Below, in pieces: positions 25,910 through 38,230 of a DNA stretch of 64,000 nt; position 1 is the first letter of the stretch, and every line of letters starts with the position of its first letter. Both the position numbers and the translations under genes were made by a program. The notes beneath the pieces were generated by a model. It searched no databases and was not told where the DNA came from. It saw only the letters and a list, made by a program, of their open reading frames with translations. Origin of the DNA: Fomes fomentarius (Eukaryota > Basidiomycota > Agaricomycetes > Polyporales > Polyporaceae). The stretch covers positions 372,001-436,000 of the forward strand of contig JABYQN010000002.1 in the NCBI GenBank assembly GCA_022606135.1, in the 5' to 3' direction.

Positions 25910-28900
25910 GCGTAGGCGATGCTGGTCGCGCGTGCGGACCTTAGACCAGGTTTCGTGCAGGGTTTTCTCTTGCTTTAGTATATCTCGTAAACGTCCAGTA
26001 CGCTTATCCTCTCCTCTTATTGTCTCATCCTTGTCTCTTGTCTTCGTCTATTGACTCTTGCTTGCTCGTATCCATGTCCGTGTCCGTGAAGTCTCTCCAT
26101 TCCTCTGTAATAGCTGTCGTTGCTGCAACGTGTTGTATCTTGTAGCTCTTCCCGAGAGATAGTAGTCGTTACAAGCACATACATTTTCTCATCCTACTCC
26201 ATCTTTTTTCCAGACCATAGTACCTCACATTCAACATAGATATCAACGGTGCCTGCAATCACAATGTAATCATAATACGCACACAATGCAATTTCCGGTG
26301 GGTCAGCTACGTCCCTCGAAGCACAGCCTTGCTCCTCGCTGCGGCTGCATGTCAAAAAGCTAAGATGACAATCAACGAACTACAAGCGCGTCTCTGAGGG
26401 TGGCGGCGCTCCGAACCTCGGACTCAACCACACTTGCGTCAGTATCTGCCAATGCCAACTCAATAACCCTATTAACCTCACGCGCGGCCTCTGACCCGGA
26501 TAGCGGAACGGAACAACATAACGACAATACGTGATGAGATTTGATCACGAACACAGGAAGGCCCGCAGAACCCGCATCAGCCCGGCGCAATGCCATATAT
26601 CAGCGCGGCTGTGCCGTGAGTGAGTGAGATTTCGGAAGGATGGTAATCTCCAATGAGTCATGCAGGTATGTATATACATATACGTGTTCGAATTCCTCCG
26701 TGGCTGGCCGGGCGGGCCCTGGGGCAAGGGAACGCCTCGCACCAAGTTGGTACTCGCAGGCGCACAAGTGGCACACGCACAGTGACATGCGCACACATAT
26801 GGAGAAGAAACGACATCCCATGACGTCCCGGATAAGGCTTAGGGACGGGGGTAAAGGGATGTCCCGACGTTCTTGCTCGCTTCCTTCGTGCGTGTGGTTC
26901 GCCCCCCCCCCCACCTTACGCGCTACGCCGTGGCTTCTGGGGGCTGCCAGAATACGGACCGAAGGCTGATTGCGGGCAGGGTACGGCGGCCGTGCGTGCT
27001 GATGGGCGTTCGATTCATGTTCTTGATCCTCGCCAGGCCCCCTCACTGGGTCTCCGAGTGCCAGCCTGAAGGGGCTTCCATACCGCCAATAACAAACCCC
27101 CATCCCCATCCCATCTCGATTGAGATACATATATGGGTATGGGAATCTTCCTTTAGTCAAAGGACACACGCACGCTGCGAGCCAGAAGCCATCTTGGGAA
27201 CCTCGGGCGGGCGGATCCCGCGCGGTTGTGCTGCAGTGGACGCGGCGCTGGCCGACAGCTGAGGGGGGCACGCTGTACCCACAGGATCACACAAGTGCAC
27301 AGCCCCCAGTCGTATTCGTATTCCCAGTCTAGCAGGTCATTAGCCTCTCTACTTGCCGTTGAGTAGAGTATTCAGTGGGTCCCCCCGGCCGCGAGTAGTG
27401 TGACGCTCCTTCCGCCCAGGTCCCGGGATGGAGTGTAGGCGCCGGTACCCAGGGTCGCAGGAGCCAGACGCCCGAGGCCGATGTGTCCGGATGATGAGTC
27501 GCGGAAATACAAGAAAACTTGAAGGGTGCCGGGCGCAGATCATGACTGAGAAGAAGGTAGGTGGAGGTCAGTCACTGAGAGGCACAAGGCTGCCAGGTGA
27601 GGTCACGCAGAGACGTCTGTCAGAGCTGCCGTCTGTGCGCTTCCCGAATCAATCTTCAGGAGGGTCGTAGACGCTCTCGGACCTCGGATCGGAGGAAGAG
27701 CGGGAGCGTCGCGGATGCCGAAGATTGCAGGATGAGGATAGATTGCGGGCTGCGGTACGTTAAGTCCTATTGATTCCATCGCCTTGGAGGGTGATTACGA
27801 GGGGCCGGACATGGTGCGAGCTTCTAGGTGTCTGGGAGATGCCGCGAAAAATCGCGAAGAGCCTGGTAGCCCCGAGGCCGGAAAATCGAGTAAAGGTCGC
27901 GGATGACAGCCGTGATATGGTTCCGGTGGTATAAGGCAAGTGGCTTCCTGGAGAAGGCGCGCGTGATATAGGTACGGCCACAATTAGAGCTCTCTTTGTG
28001 CACAGCATCGGAACCGTATCGGAGGCCAGATTTTCTGTGTTGCATGCATACCGAGAAGAGTAAATCATTGGCCTCTGGGGCACAAATAACCGTATAGAGC
28101 GCCACGCTGGTGGCTTCTTGCAACAACGGTGGGCGTTCGTGCCGACCAACGGTGCGAATGACGGGGCGGATGGGATGGAAGACATGGACAGAATGATCGC
28201 GCGGCGTGTCTGGGAGGTGAGCACGCGGCATCGCCGCGCGAAGTGGTGAACCAAAGCGCACATCAGCTGAGCGGAGCGCGCCTCCGAAGTTGGGTAGAAG
28301 GAGGAGGCGGAGATGACAGTCCCACTACCAATCATGGTTCTGCTCCGGCTCAGCAGGGGCTTGTGACGCCAGCATTGTGGTTTGGACCCTTTGTGGCGAT
28401 CACACTCTACTACTCACCTGCCATCCCGACGCACCGTCCAGCCAATGGTTGCGATTGCAGGGTCGAATGTCGGGCCGCCGACGGGCTTGACCCCTACAAT
28501 GAATTGTACATATCAGGTACATCGATGATGCGAATAAGCTTTGATAGAGACCGACTGGCGCTGCCTTGGGCTATCGATGCGGTCGGCGACCTGGTGTCTG
28601 CGGCGAAGAACGCTCGCATCCTTGCCTTCGAGGCGGGTGCGGCATCACGGACCCACATACTGCATGCGTGCACCTTGATATAGGAGGGAAGATGAGCGGT
28701 AGCTCTGTGGCATGGTAGCCGCGAGGCCTGCAGCATGAGGGGCTAAGTGTTGACCCGGACGACGGGAGCAGATTGTTAACCCCAGGCGCGCAAACAAGCG
28801 TTTATACCACCTACCGCACGGAGTGAATTCGTTCCATCAGAGGCATGCGTTCCCGCAGCATAGGGTGCGAGGCCACAAAAGGACTGAAAGACCGGAAGCC

Positions 28901-29443
28901 AATCATGGCGCACACGCTACATGCGACTTCTTGCTTCCATAACACCTCACCCTGTAGATGTGGCACCGGCTGATAACCGACAGCCGGCACATGTCTTCGA
29001 GTCTTGAGATTTTGATATTGCAGCAGAGCGAGGATATGGCTTTGCTTTCGCGGGACGCATAACAATTCGAGCGCGTCCGGCGGACACCAGGAAGGTCCCC
29101 GGTCCAGCGGTTCCTATCCTTGTCCTAAATTCTCACGGATGATCTGTCATTAGCAGGTTTGACATCAGTTAACATCAAGTATTCCATAGATATACATAGG
29201 CTACTCTAGAAATGACCGGGTGAGGGAGTATGGAAGGACTTGCCCACGACGGCGCCCTATTCGGACTTGTCGGCTACTAGTAACGGGCCAATGCAATCGT
29301 CATTTCACCATGAATGCGCTTTTGGGGGTTGACAACAACGCTCGCCATGAGCCTGGGAGGGTCAGGTATGCTGCAAAATGACTTAGCTTGCTCGGGGTAT
29401 GTCGTATATCCGCTTCAAATCTGGAGCATCTCTGTGTTGCCGC
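25910..29443. other. Gene-poor region with an 11-base C run
   Basis: The first few hundred bases are the 3' flank of the transcription factor (CT-rich). The rest has overlapping frames on both strands up to 223 codons, around 26.6-27.3 kb, that look like composition artefacts: Arg/Pro/Ser/Cys-rich, no motifs, mutually antisense. A homopolymer of 11 C lies at 26902-26912. No gene is supported. Confidence 0.4.
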
Positions 29444-29759
29444 TCATCTTCGCATAGGTCGCGAGCCCAAACTCCCTTCAACAGGCGAGTAAACGCTACT
29501 CTTGATGGCGTTCCATTCATCATGTTTCCCTGTCCTCCGCTTCCCCGTATGTCTTGTTAAACCTAGATTATATGCGATTCCTGTCATCGGCTGTAAGCAT
29601 GCCGAACGGACAGAGAAACAACCATGACATCACCTCAACTACAACTGGGCCCGGTCCCCTATGAGCGGGCTCATGTGCGGGAGGGGCATATACGATGTTG
29701 CGCAAGGAGTGGAAAGGGTCAAACGAAGCAGCAATATCAGCAGTAGACAGACTCGCCAT
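29444..29759 (-). CDS. Possible small two-exon protein (90 aa)
   Basis: Exons 29759-29634 and 29590-29444, joined by a 43-base intron (GTGATG...TTACAG) with phase 0 on both sides, give 90 aa. The sequence begins MASLSTADIAASFDPFHSL, includes a Pro/His/Gly-rich linker, and ends EGSLGSRPMRR with a basic middle (LTRHTGKRRTGKHDEW). No signal peptide, membrane span or known family is seen. Support comes from frame continuity and composition only. Confidence 0.38.
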
Positions 29760-29910
29760 CAGAGCGCAAAGTAAACACTTTAGCGAGGAGCAATAGAAGT
29801 ATAGATGACCCTAACGCAATTTAAGAGGAGAACCAATGCCGCTGTTCTGCGCAGCTCGGATACCATGCACACTACTCACTGCGCTTCTTCCTTACAGTCC
29901 ATTCAATCTT

Positions 29911-30515
29911 TCACTGATGCATCGCGGCTTCCCGCCATGAGTTGCAGGATTCTTCAGTTATGCATGTAACATAGCTCAACATTTGCGTATGAACGTGGCG
30001 GAACAGAGGCATACTTACCTTGATGAACGAAACCCGCAAGTTGTCCCACACCACGAAACATGCTCAAAGGGTGTCGCATATGACAGTTTGACACCTGCAA
30101 GTCGCTCAAGATGCTCTCGAAAAACACGCCGTACAATACCGTGAAGAGAGCGTTGTAAGGGTAGCGACTCGTCTTGAAGTTCGGCTTCTGGCCGTAGGTA
30201 CTAACCTTGCCGAGTTTCTGTGCGTTGAGCCCGTAGACAGGGACGTTGAGCTCGTACTTTGGAGCGTACGCCCAGAGGAATTCGCATTGATACGCCTAGC
30301 CGTAGACGAGCTTCGGTGGATGAGGGTTCTCGTGTGAAGCGATCCACTTGCGACGGAGAAACTTGGTCGGCTGGTATTTAACAAACAACCCCTCCCATTT
30401 TCTGACGAAGTTGACTTGAAGCAGTAACGCAGGACGAAGTTGGTGATAACTTACTGAGCTCTGTGCCCTGTTTTGTACGCTCCGTGAACTTCCAGGATCC
30501 GTCTACCTCCAACAT
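29911..30515 (-). pseudogene. Unrecognised gene with in-frame stop
   Basis: From an ATG at 30515 (MLEVDGSWKFTERTKQ), a GTAAGT intron leads into a long protein-like frame: FVRKWEGLF, then FLRRKWIASHENPHPPKLVYG, then a TAG at 30298-30296. Reading continues in the same frame with AYQCEFLWAYAPKYELNVP and RYPYNALFTVLYGVFFESI. A further GTAAGT intron leads to a stop at 29911. Composition is strongly coding on both sides of the TAG. Alternatively an 87-base intron from the GTTAAA after GLF to the CTAG at the stop would bypass it, at the cost of the well-formed segment between. The family was not recognised. Most simply it is a recent pseudogene. Confidence 0.45.
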
Positions 30516-30540
30516 TGTTCTACCATAAGTTCTCGTCTAG

Positions 30541-31005
30541 TTCAAATGCGAAGAGGATACTGCCAGGTCATCGCGAAGATCGTTCACCACTATCAATATC
30601 GGACCTTCGGAGAAAGACGAGTGGGACCGCGTCAGTCAGCACGCAGGAAACGAGGGGGTACAAACGATGGTCATGGTCGACAGTCAGTTGCCAGTCATGA
30701 GTTCGGCCTCTGGTTTAACTACGCACTTCGGACTGCGGATCGATACAGCCGGTAGTTGGGGCGCTTATTGGTGAAGCACTACAACGCCACTGCGACGACA
30801 TTGAGGAGGCTGCTTGTGACGTCACTGACGTCCTTTCGATTTTGCAGGATGCAATGACGGAATGTGAGCGCGAGACTGAAGCGCTTTGGTGGTTTGAATG
30901 GCGTGAAATCCATAAGAGTTCTATGTACCTTACACGTCCTTATGTAGAGAAACACTATGGCAAACAGATACCGCCCAGCCGGGACTATCTCTATCTAAGT
31001 GGCTA
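30541..31005 (+). pseudogene. Coding-like fragment, no intact start
   Basis: Plus-strand reading from a CTAG acceptor at 30540 gives INIGPSEKDEWDRVSQ, VQTMVMVDSQLPVM and LRIDTAGSWGAYW. Then, after a frame change near 30750, it gives VVGALIGEALQRHCDDIEEA, ALWWFEWREIHKSSMY and a stop at 31005. Both halves have protein-like composition, but no start exon lies upstream, where the minus-strand pseudogene begins, and the two frames are not joined by a clear intron. It is probably a truncated or frameshifted gene; the product is unrecognised. Confidence 0.3.
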
Positions 31006-31123
31006 GCCTCATCTTCGATCCACCAACTCGAACTCGAAGGCTAGTCATAGCTGGGAATTCTACAACAATTTCCTACGTTGGTCTTGTGTCCCTGTGCTGA
31101 CGGAGATAACAGTACCATCACTG

Positions 31124-33292
31124 TTAGACTTGATTCAAGTCCGGGACGTCATTCTCGTATTCGTTCGCATTCGCACGTATCAATGCCTCCATTGCCTGTG
31201 ACCGAGGTTTGACTACACATGGAAATGGTTCAGGATAGCTGTCCCCCCGCATCAACCTCAGACTTCAGTCTCCTGAAGGGGCATACATCCAAACACCTAG
31301 GACTCACGATATCAACCCGGGAGACATCTTGACTGTGTCGGAAAGTCTGATAGGTTTCCCGTCCTGGTTCAAAGGCGGCTCGATAGACAGCGTCTGCAAT
31401 ACAGAAGAGATCGTGATGAAGAGGACGGCTTCTGCAAAGTGTCGCCCGGGACAGATACTGGGTTGAAAAATCATGAGTTCGGTTTGCGTCTGCACGTATA
31501 GAGCGACGCAAAAAAAATTTCACCGTCGTCCGAAGCCAAAAACGATGTTGCTAGGGTTTTGAACGTTCGGATCGAGTTTTCCGTCCTTCAGGAAGCGCTC
31601 GGGATTGAATGTCTCAGGGTCCGGGTACACCTTTGGATCGCGCACGTATGCCCTGCACAGATTATAGTGAGCATCGGCAGGGAGCGCAGTGGCTTTCAAG
31701 AACGTCAGGAGCCTACCAAGGGGAGTTGACAATTGCCGTTTTTGCTGGAATGCGATACCCCTGATATTCATCCTCTGCGACAGACAGGTGCACCACGTTC
31801 AACGGCACCACTGGCCGCCAGCGTAGACACTCCTTTATCACCGCATTGACATACGGCAAGTCAGGCGAGTCGTCGTGAGTGGGAAGCCTGTGCGGTCCTA
31901 TCACGGCGTCAAGCTCGTCTTGTGCACGCGCTTGAACTTCTGGGTAGGACGCCATGGCGAGGTAGAAGGTTTGCAACGTTGATAGAGTCTATACAATCAG
32001 ATTATGCTGGTGAGTACAATGGTTGGTGCACTGAAAGTTACGAGCTGCACATACGGTATCAGCTCCACCTGTCCGAGTAAAGGATATGAGCGACGGGATG
32101 AACGACTCAACGAGACAGAGGATAGTAGCGATTCACCAGCATATGCAGACGCTATCGCATCCTTGACATGTTCCTCCTCTTCCTTTGCAGCCTCACCTTT
32201 GAGATGGGACATGCGCTCCATCAGCGAAGTCGCCATGCAGGGCATGCATCGTCCCTCTTTCTACGCGACGTCGGCCATTGTCAGCATCAAGCCTGCTATA
32301 CAGGAGTTATCGCGCACCACAGCAGCTACGGCAGCAGCCCACGGTATATCGCGCATGTTCCTTATGAGAGGAAACCATTCCGCTGCCTGTCGTTTGAACT
32401 TCGCGCCCGGGAACCAGGCCGGGAGGAAACACAGGCTCGGGAACGTCTCGACGAGATACTTGCCCGGGACGAATACCTGGGAGAACTTGTTCAATGCTTC
32501 TTCCGCAATCCCGAGGTAGTCTATGTCCGACTTTTCTATGTCAATGCCGTATCCGATGCGGATGATTGACGCGCCGAACAGGCTGTATCATGGGGTGAGA
32601 AGTGAGCCAAAGGAGATCTAGGAGTCAGATGTTGAATACGTACTGTCGCCCATGGTGCTGGAAGTCTTCCGGGTCGTCAAGTAACCACCGGAGGTACCGT
32701 AGTGTGAGGCGCTGTTGTATAGGCCGATACTTGAGGATAGCATTAGGATGCATGTACTCGTGGAACAATCTCCGAGTACGTCTCCACCGAGCACCATACG
32801 GCAACGTGGTAAATATCCAGCCCAAACCTGTCCTACAGTGATCAAGCAATGTCGCGGCCATTGAGTCCAAAGTGAGCCATAGGACTCGGAGGTATACTCA
32901 CAGCGACACCATGACGGAATCCAGCCGATCGGAGTAGTTGGAAGACCGCTTCTCAAGGAGGTCGAGGGCTGCTTCATGCGTCCCGAGGACTATCATAGAT
33001 TGTCCGAAGGTGTTCAAATAAACGATGTCTCCTGTTTTATAGTGTGGCACGTTGAGCTGTCGAGCGAGGGTGGTTGGTCCAACATACCATATCGCTTATT
33101 TAATTCGTAAAACGCATGCTCCATGTCTTTGGTGGGAGTATCGAAGAAGTTGCCAACAATGGGAAGAGGACGAGGACCTGGTGGAAGAGGCAGCATGCCT
33201 GTAGGAGGTGTACTGGCACGGTTATACTTCCATGCGACGGAGAAGATGAACACGAAACAGAGCCACGTGGAATGGTAGTCGAGAGCCGACAT
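31124..33292 (-). CDS. Cytochrome P450 (copy 1 of a three-member subfamily)
   Basis: Ten exons: 33292-33088, 33031-32902, 32832-32644, 32582-32318, 32260-32137, 32068-32055, 31988-31717, 31652-31524, 31457-31308 and 31238-31124, giving 530 aa with all phases closing. Order of signals: N-terminal ER anchor, proline hinge LPPGPRPLPIVGN, helix C WRRTRR, I-helix GGADTT partly encoded by a 14-base microexon, ExxR (KECLR), PERF (NPERF) and the heme loop FGFGRRICPGRHFAE with the cysteine ligand. A tail IKPRS-like motif (VVKPRSQAMEALIRAN) follows. Reaction by family: NADPH-dependent monooxygenation at the ER; the substrate is unknown. Exon lengths match the P450s at 47915 and 61579 almost base for base, showing common descent by duplication. 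Confidence 0.92.
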
Positions 33293-34828
33293 ATTGGCAG
33301 TGGGGATGGCTCGTGAACAGCGTACTAGAGATGCTGGAGAACATGACGGGCCATGCTACTGGGATTTATACTGTAAAGAGGGAAAACAAGTGAGTCACAA
33401 GATGTGGTATAGTGGAGTCTTGATTACATGTGGCAGACAGCACATGCGAATACATACCTAAATAGAGCACATCGAGGGCTATAGGAGCGAACAGAACACG
33501 ATGATGGTACGCATGGGACCCATGTAAATAGTATGTGTGCCCTAGATGACCATCCATTCCCATGATGACAACCCCGCTTGTGTCAATGGCAAAAACGCGG
33601 CATGAGGATGGAAGACAGGAAGTATGCACAGCGGAAGCCTTGCGGCGTCGGAACGCCCATAAGAGAACCCATGCATGTCATTGAGTGAGAGTTTTCTGAA
33701 GACTGTATTCAAATGATTACCTCATCGACATTGAGATGCACGTCGCTCTTCCAGCCAGCCCGGCCCGCCACTGGCGCGGTAGAGGATCCCGGGCTCGGTC
33801 TGCGTGAAGGGATAAGAGGAAGTTATGTCCGGCTGACTGAACGAAGTGTGGCGCTCGCGATACGGCACCATTCCGCTGTGACGAGCTCAAAAACGAAGTA
33901 GAAGCCCTGGAAGAAGCTGCCTGAGGTCGTGAGGGTGCCGTGTGCGAGGGCTGACGAAATCCTAACATCAACGGTCATTATTCACCCCTAGTAGAGATAG
34001 CACAGAATGATACCATTGCCTGATTGGTATCGTCGGAGTGCAAGTGCATGAACGGGCTAGCACTGTCATGCGGGCGTATGCTTGACTTGTGGTGTTGTTA
34101 TTCGTGATCTTGACACAGATGGACATGGGGAAAGCTACTGCGTCTGGGCGAAAGGCTACCGCCAGTGTGAGGCTTGAATAAGTTTGGGGACGGCTGATTA
34201 GATCCACAAGTACAGAGTGATTAAACCATTGACATAACTTTCCACTGGAATGCATTAGCAGGGCAACCAGGTTCAACTGCTCACCTCGTTGTTCATAAAG
34301 AGAGTCGTCTTCAATGACCATGGAGGCGAAACTGATGTCGGTGGCGTATTACGTCAGCAGAGGGTTAGACGCTGGTACCAGGCGGGATTACCATTCTGGG
34401 CACTTGAAGCGGCCAAGAAGGGCCGAGATGTCGATAGTCCGAGTAAGTTCTTGAGATGCATTGATGCTCAGAAAGAGACTATGGAGAGTAACAGGCTCCT
34501 CGTATGGACTGGCCTGAGGCGCCGCACCCTGGTGCATATAATTCACATATATAGGGAGTTGTTTCGTCATCAGTCGACGTTCCGACCACCAGTAGTCCAC
34601 AAGGCGTCCGTGAGCTTCGAGCACGAAGTGAGTAGGAAAAGTCGTATCCCGAAAGCTAGGAAGCATCCCCCATACGTACATGCCTTATGTATCAGTCGAC
34701 CGCTAACAAGGCCATCAATCGCAATATATACACAGCCTACTCGACAGAAAAGACTCATCAAAAATCGAACTGAAGTGTACCGAACTGGAGTCCAGAAGAG
34801 GAAACCTAGGCGCCGTTTCCCTTACAGC
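33293..34828. other. Spacer with unassigned coding-like stretches
   Basis: On the minus strand, pieces near 34190-34000 (LTLAVAFRPDAVAFPM, ICVKITNNNTTSQAYARM) and 33955-33860 (GTLTTSGSFFQGFYFVFEL) look like exons. A start at 34321 (MVIEDDSLYEQR) is followed by a GTGAGC donor. A single frame linking them could not be built. They may be remains of a small gene; no family is recognised. Confidence 0.22.
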
Positions 34829-36254
34829 CTACACCAATGATTCGGGTATTTGGGAGGACGGCTCTTCATAGGTAAAATGCACTGTCTTCTCGGAGGTTTC
34901 AAGAACGGCTCGACCTGACTCAGAGACCTTCCCCGACAACACGACAGACGACGAGTCCATGTGACTAGTAGGGTCTGTCCCAGTGGCGCTGAGCGTCTCG
35001 GTGCCAGCATTGGTGCGTGTGCCAAAAACAAGCGTCGACTTGACACCGCTAGTGTAATACTCGTCGTTCTGCGTGAAACCGTTGTTGACAGCGTAGACGA
35101 TAGCCGTTGGCGCGAGACCCTATGCAGACCGGTGAGACTCCACAGAGGGTCGAACCACGTGCCAAAGCACCTGCACTTACGGTGATTTGCGGCATGACCT
35201 CATACACAATGTACAAGGCGTTGAGTCCATGGAGGCCGTCAACCGGCGCAAGTTTGAAGAGTGTGAATTCGACGATCTTTGCAGCAGCGATCAGGGCGCC
35301 CGATTCGACGATGAGCAGGATCACGCGATTGTAATGGCCACCGTCGACACCTAGGTGTTTCTGGGTGAGGGATGTCATACGCCTAGGTATCCTCACGTTA
35401 GTGTCTTCTACATATGAACGGCACAATGCGTACCAGATTCGAGAAGCGATAGCTCCTGTGATGACGATGTTGGCGGCTAAGGAGATGACGAAGATACCCT
35501 GGCCCCAATGGGCGATGGTCTCTGCGACAGGGTGCGGGAGGAACCACTGAGAGATGGAGCCGTACCCGCACACTAGGTCATAGGCATGGATGTCAGCAAT
35601 GCATATATAGAGTAAGAGGGGTGCAGGGAAACGCAACATACCCAATTCACCTATGATCATGAGAACCGGGAACGCAACAATGGAAAGCTTCTTCCCCCAG
35701 ACCACGTACAGTCTCCATGCGACGACAGCGTCTCCCATGGCCAACTAGACGGTGATCTAGAGTAAGCGAAGATTTTCATATCAGGATATTGATTTCATAA
35801 GACCCACGTTCGTGATGTAAATGTAGTCTTTCGCGACGTTGAGACGCACGGAGATGTTCGCAAAGTATGGGATGGGCCCTGTTGTATCGCGGTAGAGAAT
35901 AAAACCTTGGATCAGGCGTGTGAGGGCAAGTGATATATGAGTCGTCGCAAGCAGATACCTGCGAACGATGAAGATCAATGTCGGCCTGAGGACGTGGTCC
36001 GGATGCAGAAGCAGGCTTACAATATGATGATAGAGACTGTCGTGAAGCTGTTGATCCCGTCCCTCCGCTTCTTGTATATACCAAAGAGCGTCATAGCGAA
36101 GAGTAGGGTGTAGAGACCTGTGGAACAAGTAAGTCAGAATCGGAAAATTCAATTCGTATGAACACAACGATTCACCCCAAACGAATGACTCAAGCCATCC
36201 TCCGACAAGGTACGCTTCATCGATAGGGAACCAAGGTAATCCAGAGGGAGCCAT
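34829..36254 (-). CDS. Multi-spanning membrane protein, family 7TM-A (copy 1)
   Basis: Seven exons: 36254-36176, 36117-36021, 35958-35808, 35744-35642, 35572-35434, 35382-35181 and 35119-34829, giving 353 aa. The extracellular-type start FPIDEAYLVGGWLESFVWG is followed by six to seven hydrophobic spans: YTLLFAMTLFGIY, LLATTHISLALTRLIQGF, VVAWRLYVVW with VLMIIGEL, IFVISLAANIVITGAIASRIW, VILLIVESGALIAAAKIVEF and LNALYIVYEVMPQIT. The cytosolic tail is Ser/Thr-rich. The layout resembles the basidiomycete-expanded receptor-like membrane families, but no Pfam number is assigned because the diagnostic motifs of DUF6533 and DUF6534 are absent. Two intact-looking paralogues and one relic lie nearby. 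Function unknown. Confidence 0.8.
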
Positions 36255-37890
36255 GGCAGTGGACGGTGAGCAAGAAAGCGCAAATCACCTTCATGATCAG
36301 TGCGTCTTTATGACTGCCGTACGTAGAGAGGGACAATGTCGCATGCACTCCGCACCGTGATATGCGCCATGGGAACAAAAATAGAACAAACGGCGGCCAT
36401 ACCTCGTTCACAGTGGAATGAGCACTGCTCTTTGGGAACACACGGTATGATTATCATAACATCCTTTCAAATTTAGCAGGGTCCACAACCAGAGGTGGAT
36501 GGACGTGGGCTTCTCAAGGCTTCTCATCAGGAAGGAGCGGGTTAACGTCAGCATGGTGGGAAGTCGTGGACCATTTACTTGCTAATATGATTACTTCGCA
36601 GCCACATGTGGGAAGATATGCGACTGGAGCTCGCCGTCGCCCACGCCAACATATGATCTGACAGGTTGCATCAGAAACGGACCCAGTGATGATGGGTAAT
36701 GCGCTCTGACCATGGTCCTGCGGTCGAGGAGGAAGACCTACCTCTTGACGAGTCGCGTTATACACCCATGTCCCTGGTGTGGCGCTAATGGCTAGTGGCT
36801 GAGTTTTCATCAATGCTGACCCTCCTAGGCAACTCGATCATAGTACTACTCCATATGATCTTCAAGTTGTGCGCCTCAAGGACATGGTGCGACAGCACCT
36901 GGATGTCAGCTGCGAAGAACATGCACATGCATGCTTGATGAGTAATCGTCGCTGTAGATAGGAGAAATAAGCCCCCTGATATGATAGAAGAAGACGGGGT
37001 ACTCTGAGTGCTCACCTCAGCACCATTTGACGACGCTGACATCTGACAGCGTTCCTTGATGATCCCCCTTCGCAGCACAGCCAGCGTGTGCTGAAGCTTC
37101 ACACCACCCTCCCCATCCTTCACTTCTCTGTCCCAGCGAGAGCGATAGCGGCGTCACCGGGAAGTCATCTCACGCTTCCATCAAGTCTTCCACCCCCGTG
37201 AACATAACATCACGAATACCAACACACTCAGTAGCCGCGTACATTCTCCGGCTTATCATCGATGAACACCCGTCTCAACCGGGTCAGCCCCGACTGCATC
37301 GCGGAACGTGTTGATAGAGCGCCAACGCACTTGTCTAGAGGGTGTGTCCAGCCAGCCAGAGGGGCTTTGTGAGACGGTGGAGGGGGGTGAGTCTCGCACG
37401 ATCGTGACACAGTTGGATAATCTGAGAGCGATAGTCAACCTAAGGTTATCCTGAAGCATGACGTTACTTACCTAACGCGTGAATTGAGTGATCTCTTCAG
37501 TGCATTCACGACTAGGCGATTCGGGTGGAGGAGGACCACCTGGCGGCATATTGCACCCTGCACTTGCCCAGCCGCACATTGCAGTCATAGCTTGACTAGA
37601 GTCCTCTGTACCATACAGACAAGACACCGGATCAGCGACGGATGGTGACACTCAGATGCCATGCAGGTGTCTCTGAACGCGACGCCGATAGGGATGGGAC
37701 GATGTGGGGAAGGGCGGGTGTAGGAAGGAGGCACTCACCATTGAAGAGGAAGCTGTGAGATTGTGGAGACTCGCCTTGATCGCATCGTCCATCACGGAGG
37801 GACAAGCCACACACCATGGATGCTCACACCACTACTTACTTACTGTTCAGTTCCCTACTCATACAATCGATTGCACAGCTATCATATGTA
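36255..37890. other. Spacer with weak exon candidates
   Basis: Minus-strand pieces near 37123-37015 (KLQHTLAVLRRGIIKERCQM) and 36905-36835 (VLSHHVLEAHNLKIIWSST) are separated by a possible 110-base intron. Another piece near 37590-37490 is Cys/Pro-rich and followed by a GTAAGT. None could be assembled into a complete gene. Confidence 0.25.
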
Positions 37891-38230
37891 TCATGCTGTC
37901 GTGTTGATCTCCCATGGCTTCTTTCTAGCCTCCACCTTCGGTTCGCTCGGATTCTCAGACTGCGTGAGGGTCAAAGAAGAGATGGGACCGAGGCAAGGTG
38001 TCACATACGCTGAGAATGTTTGGAATGACCTTGTTGTTAGGGATCTCGTCCGTTCTCCCCTGCTCGATCAGAGCTTGTAGCTGAGCAAACGTCAGTGTGT
38101 GCGGTTCGTCCCCGCCGCTGTTCGACGTATGAGGGGCTGCGGTATCATGTGAGACGGCAGGTGCTGCTGTAGTCTTCCGTGCTTGGAGAGCCTCTTCCAC
38201 GGTAATCGAGAGAGCAGTCAACCTAGACAT
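37891..38230 (-). CDS. Small PEX39-like protein with KPWE motif
   Basis: Two exons, 38230-38009 and 37959-37891, joined by a 49-base GTATGT...CGCAG intron (phase 0), give 96 aa. After an Ala/Thr/Ser-rich leader comes LTFAQLQALIEQGRTDEIPN, then KVIPNILS. The protein ends in SEPKVEARKKPWEINTTA. The pair (short helix plus I-P-N box, then a basic R/K-x-KPWE ending) is the architecture of the small peroxisomal import helper recently named PEX39, known to assist PEX7-dependent PTS2 import. The usual glycine in the G-x-P-I-P-G box is replaced (TDEIPN), so the match is imperfect. Without the last 69-base exon it would look like an unremarkable fragment. Confidence 0.6.

Noticed and set aside
26600..27271. 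223-codon minus-strand frame
   Set aside because: Pro/Arg/Cys-rich composition typical of chance frames in GC-rich DNA, spans an 11-base C run and overlaps plus frames equally long.
27760..28335. 191-codon minus-strand frame
   Set aside because: No recognisable domain, no start context and no exons to join.
30296..30384. Intron removing the TAG in the gene at 29911-30515
   Set aside because: An 87-base intron is possible, but it would discard a segment of very coding-like sequence; kept as an alternative, not as the model.
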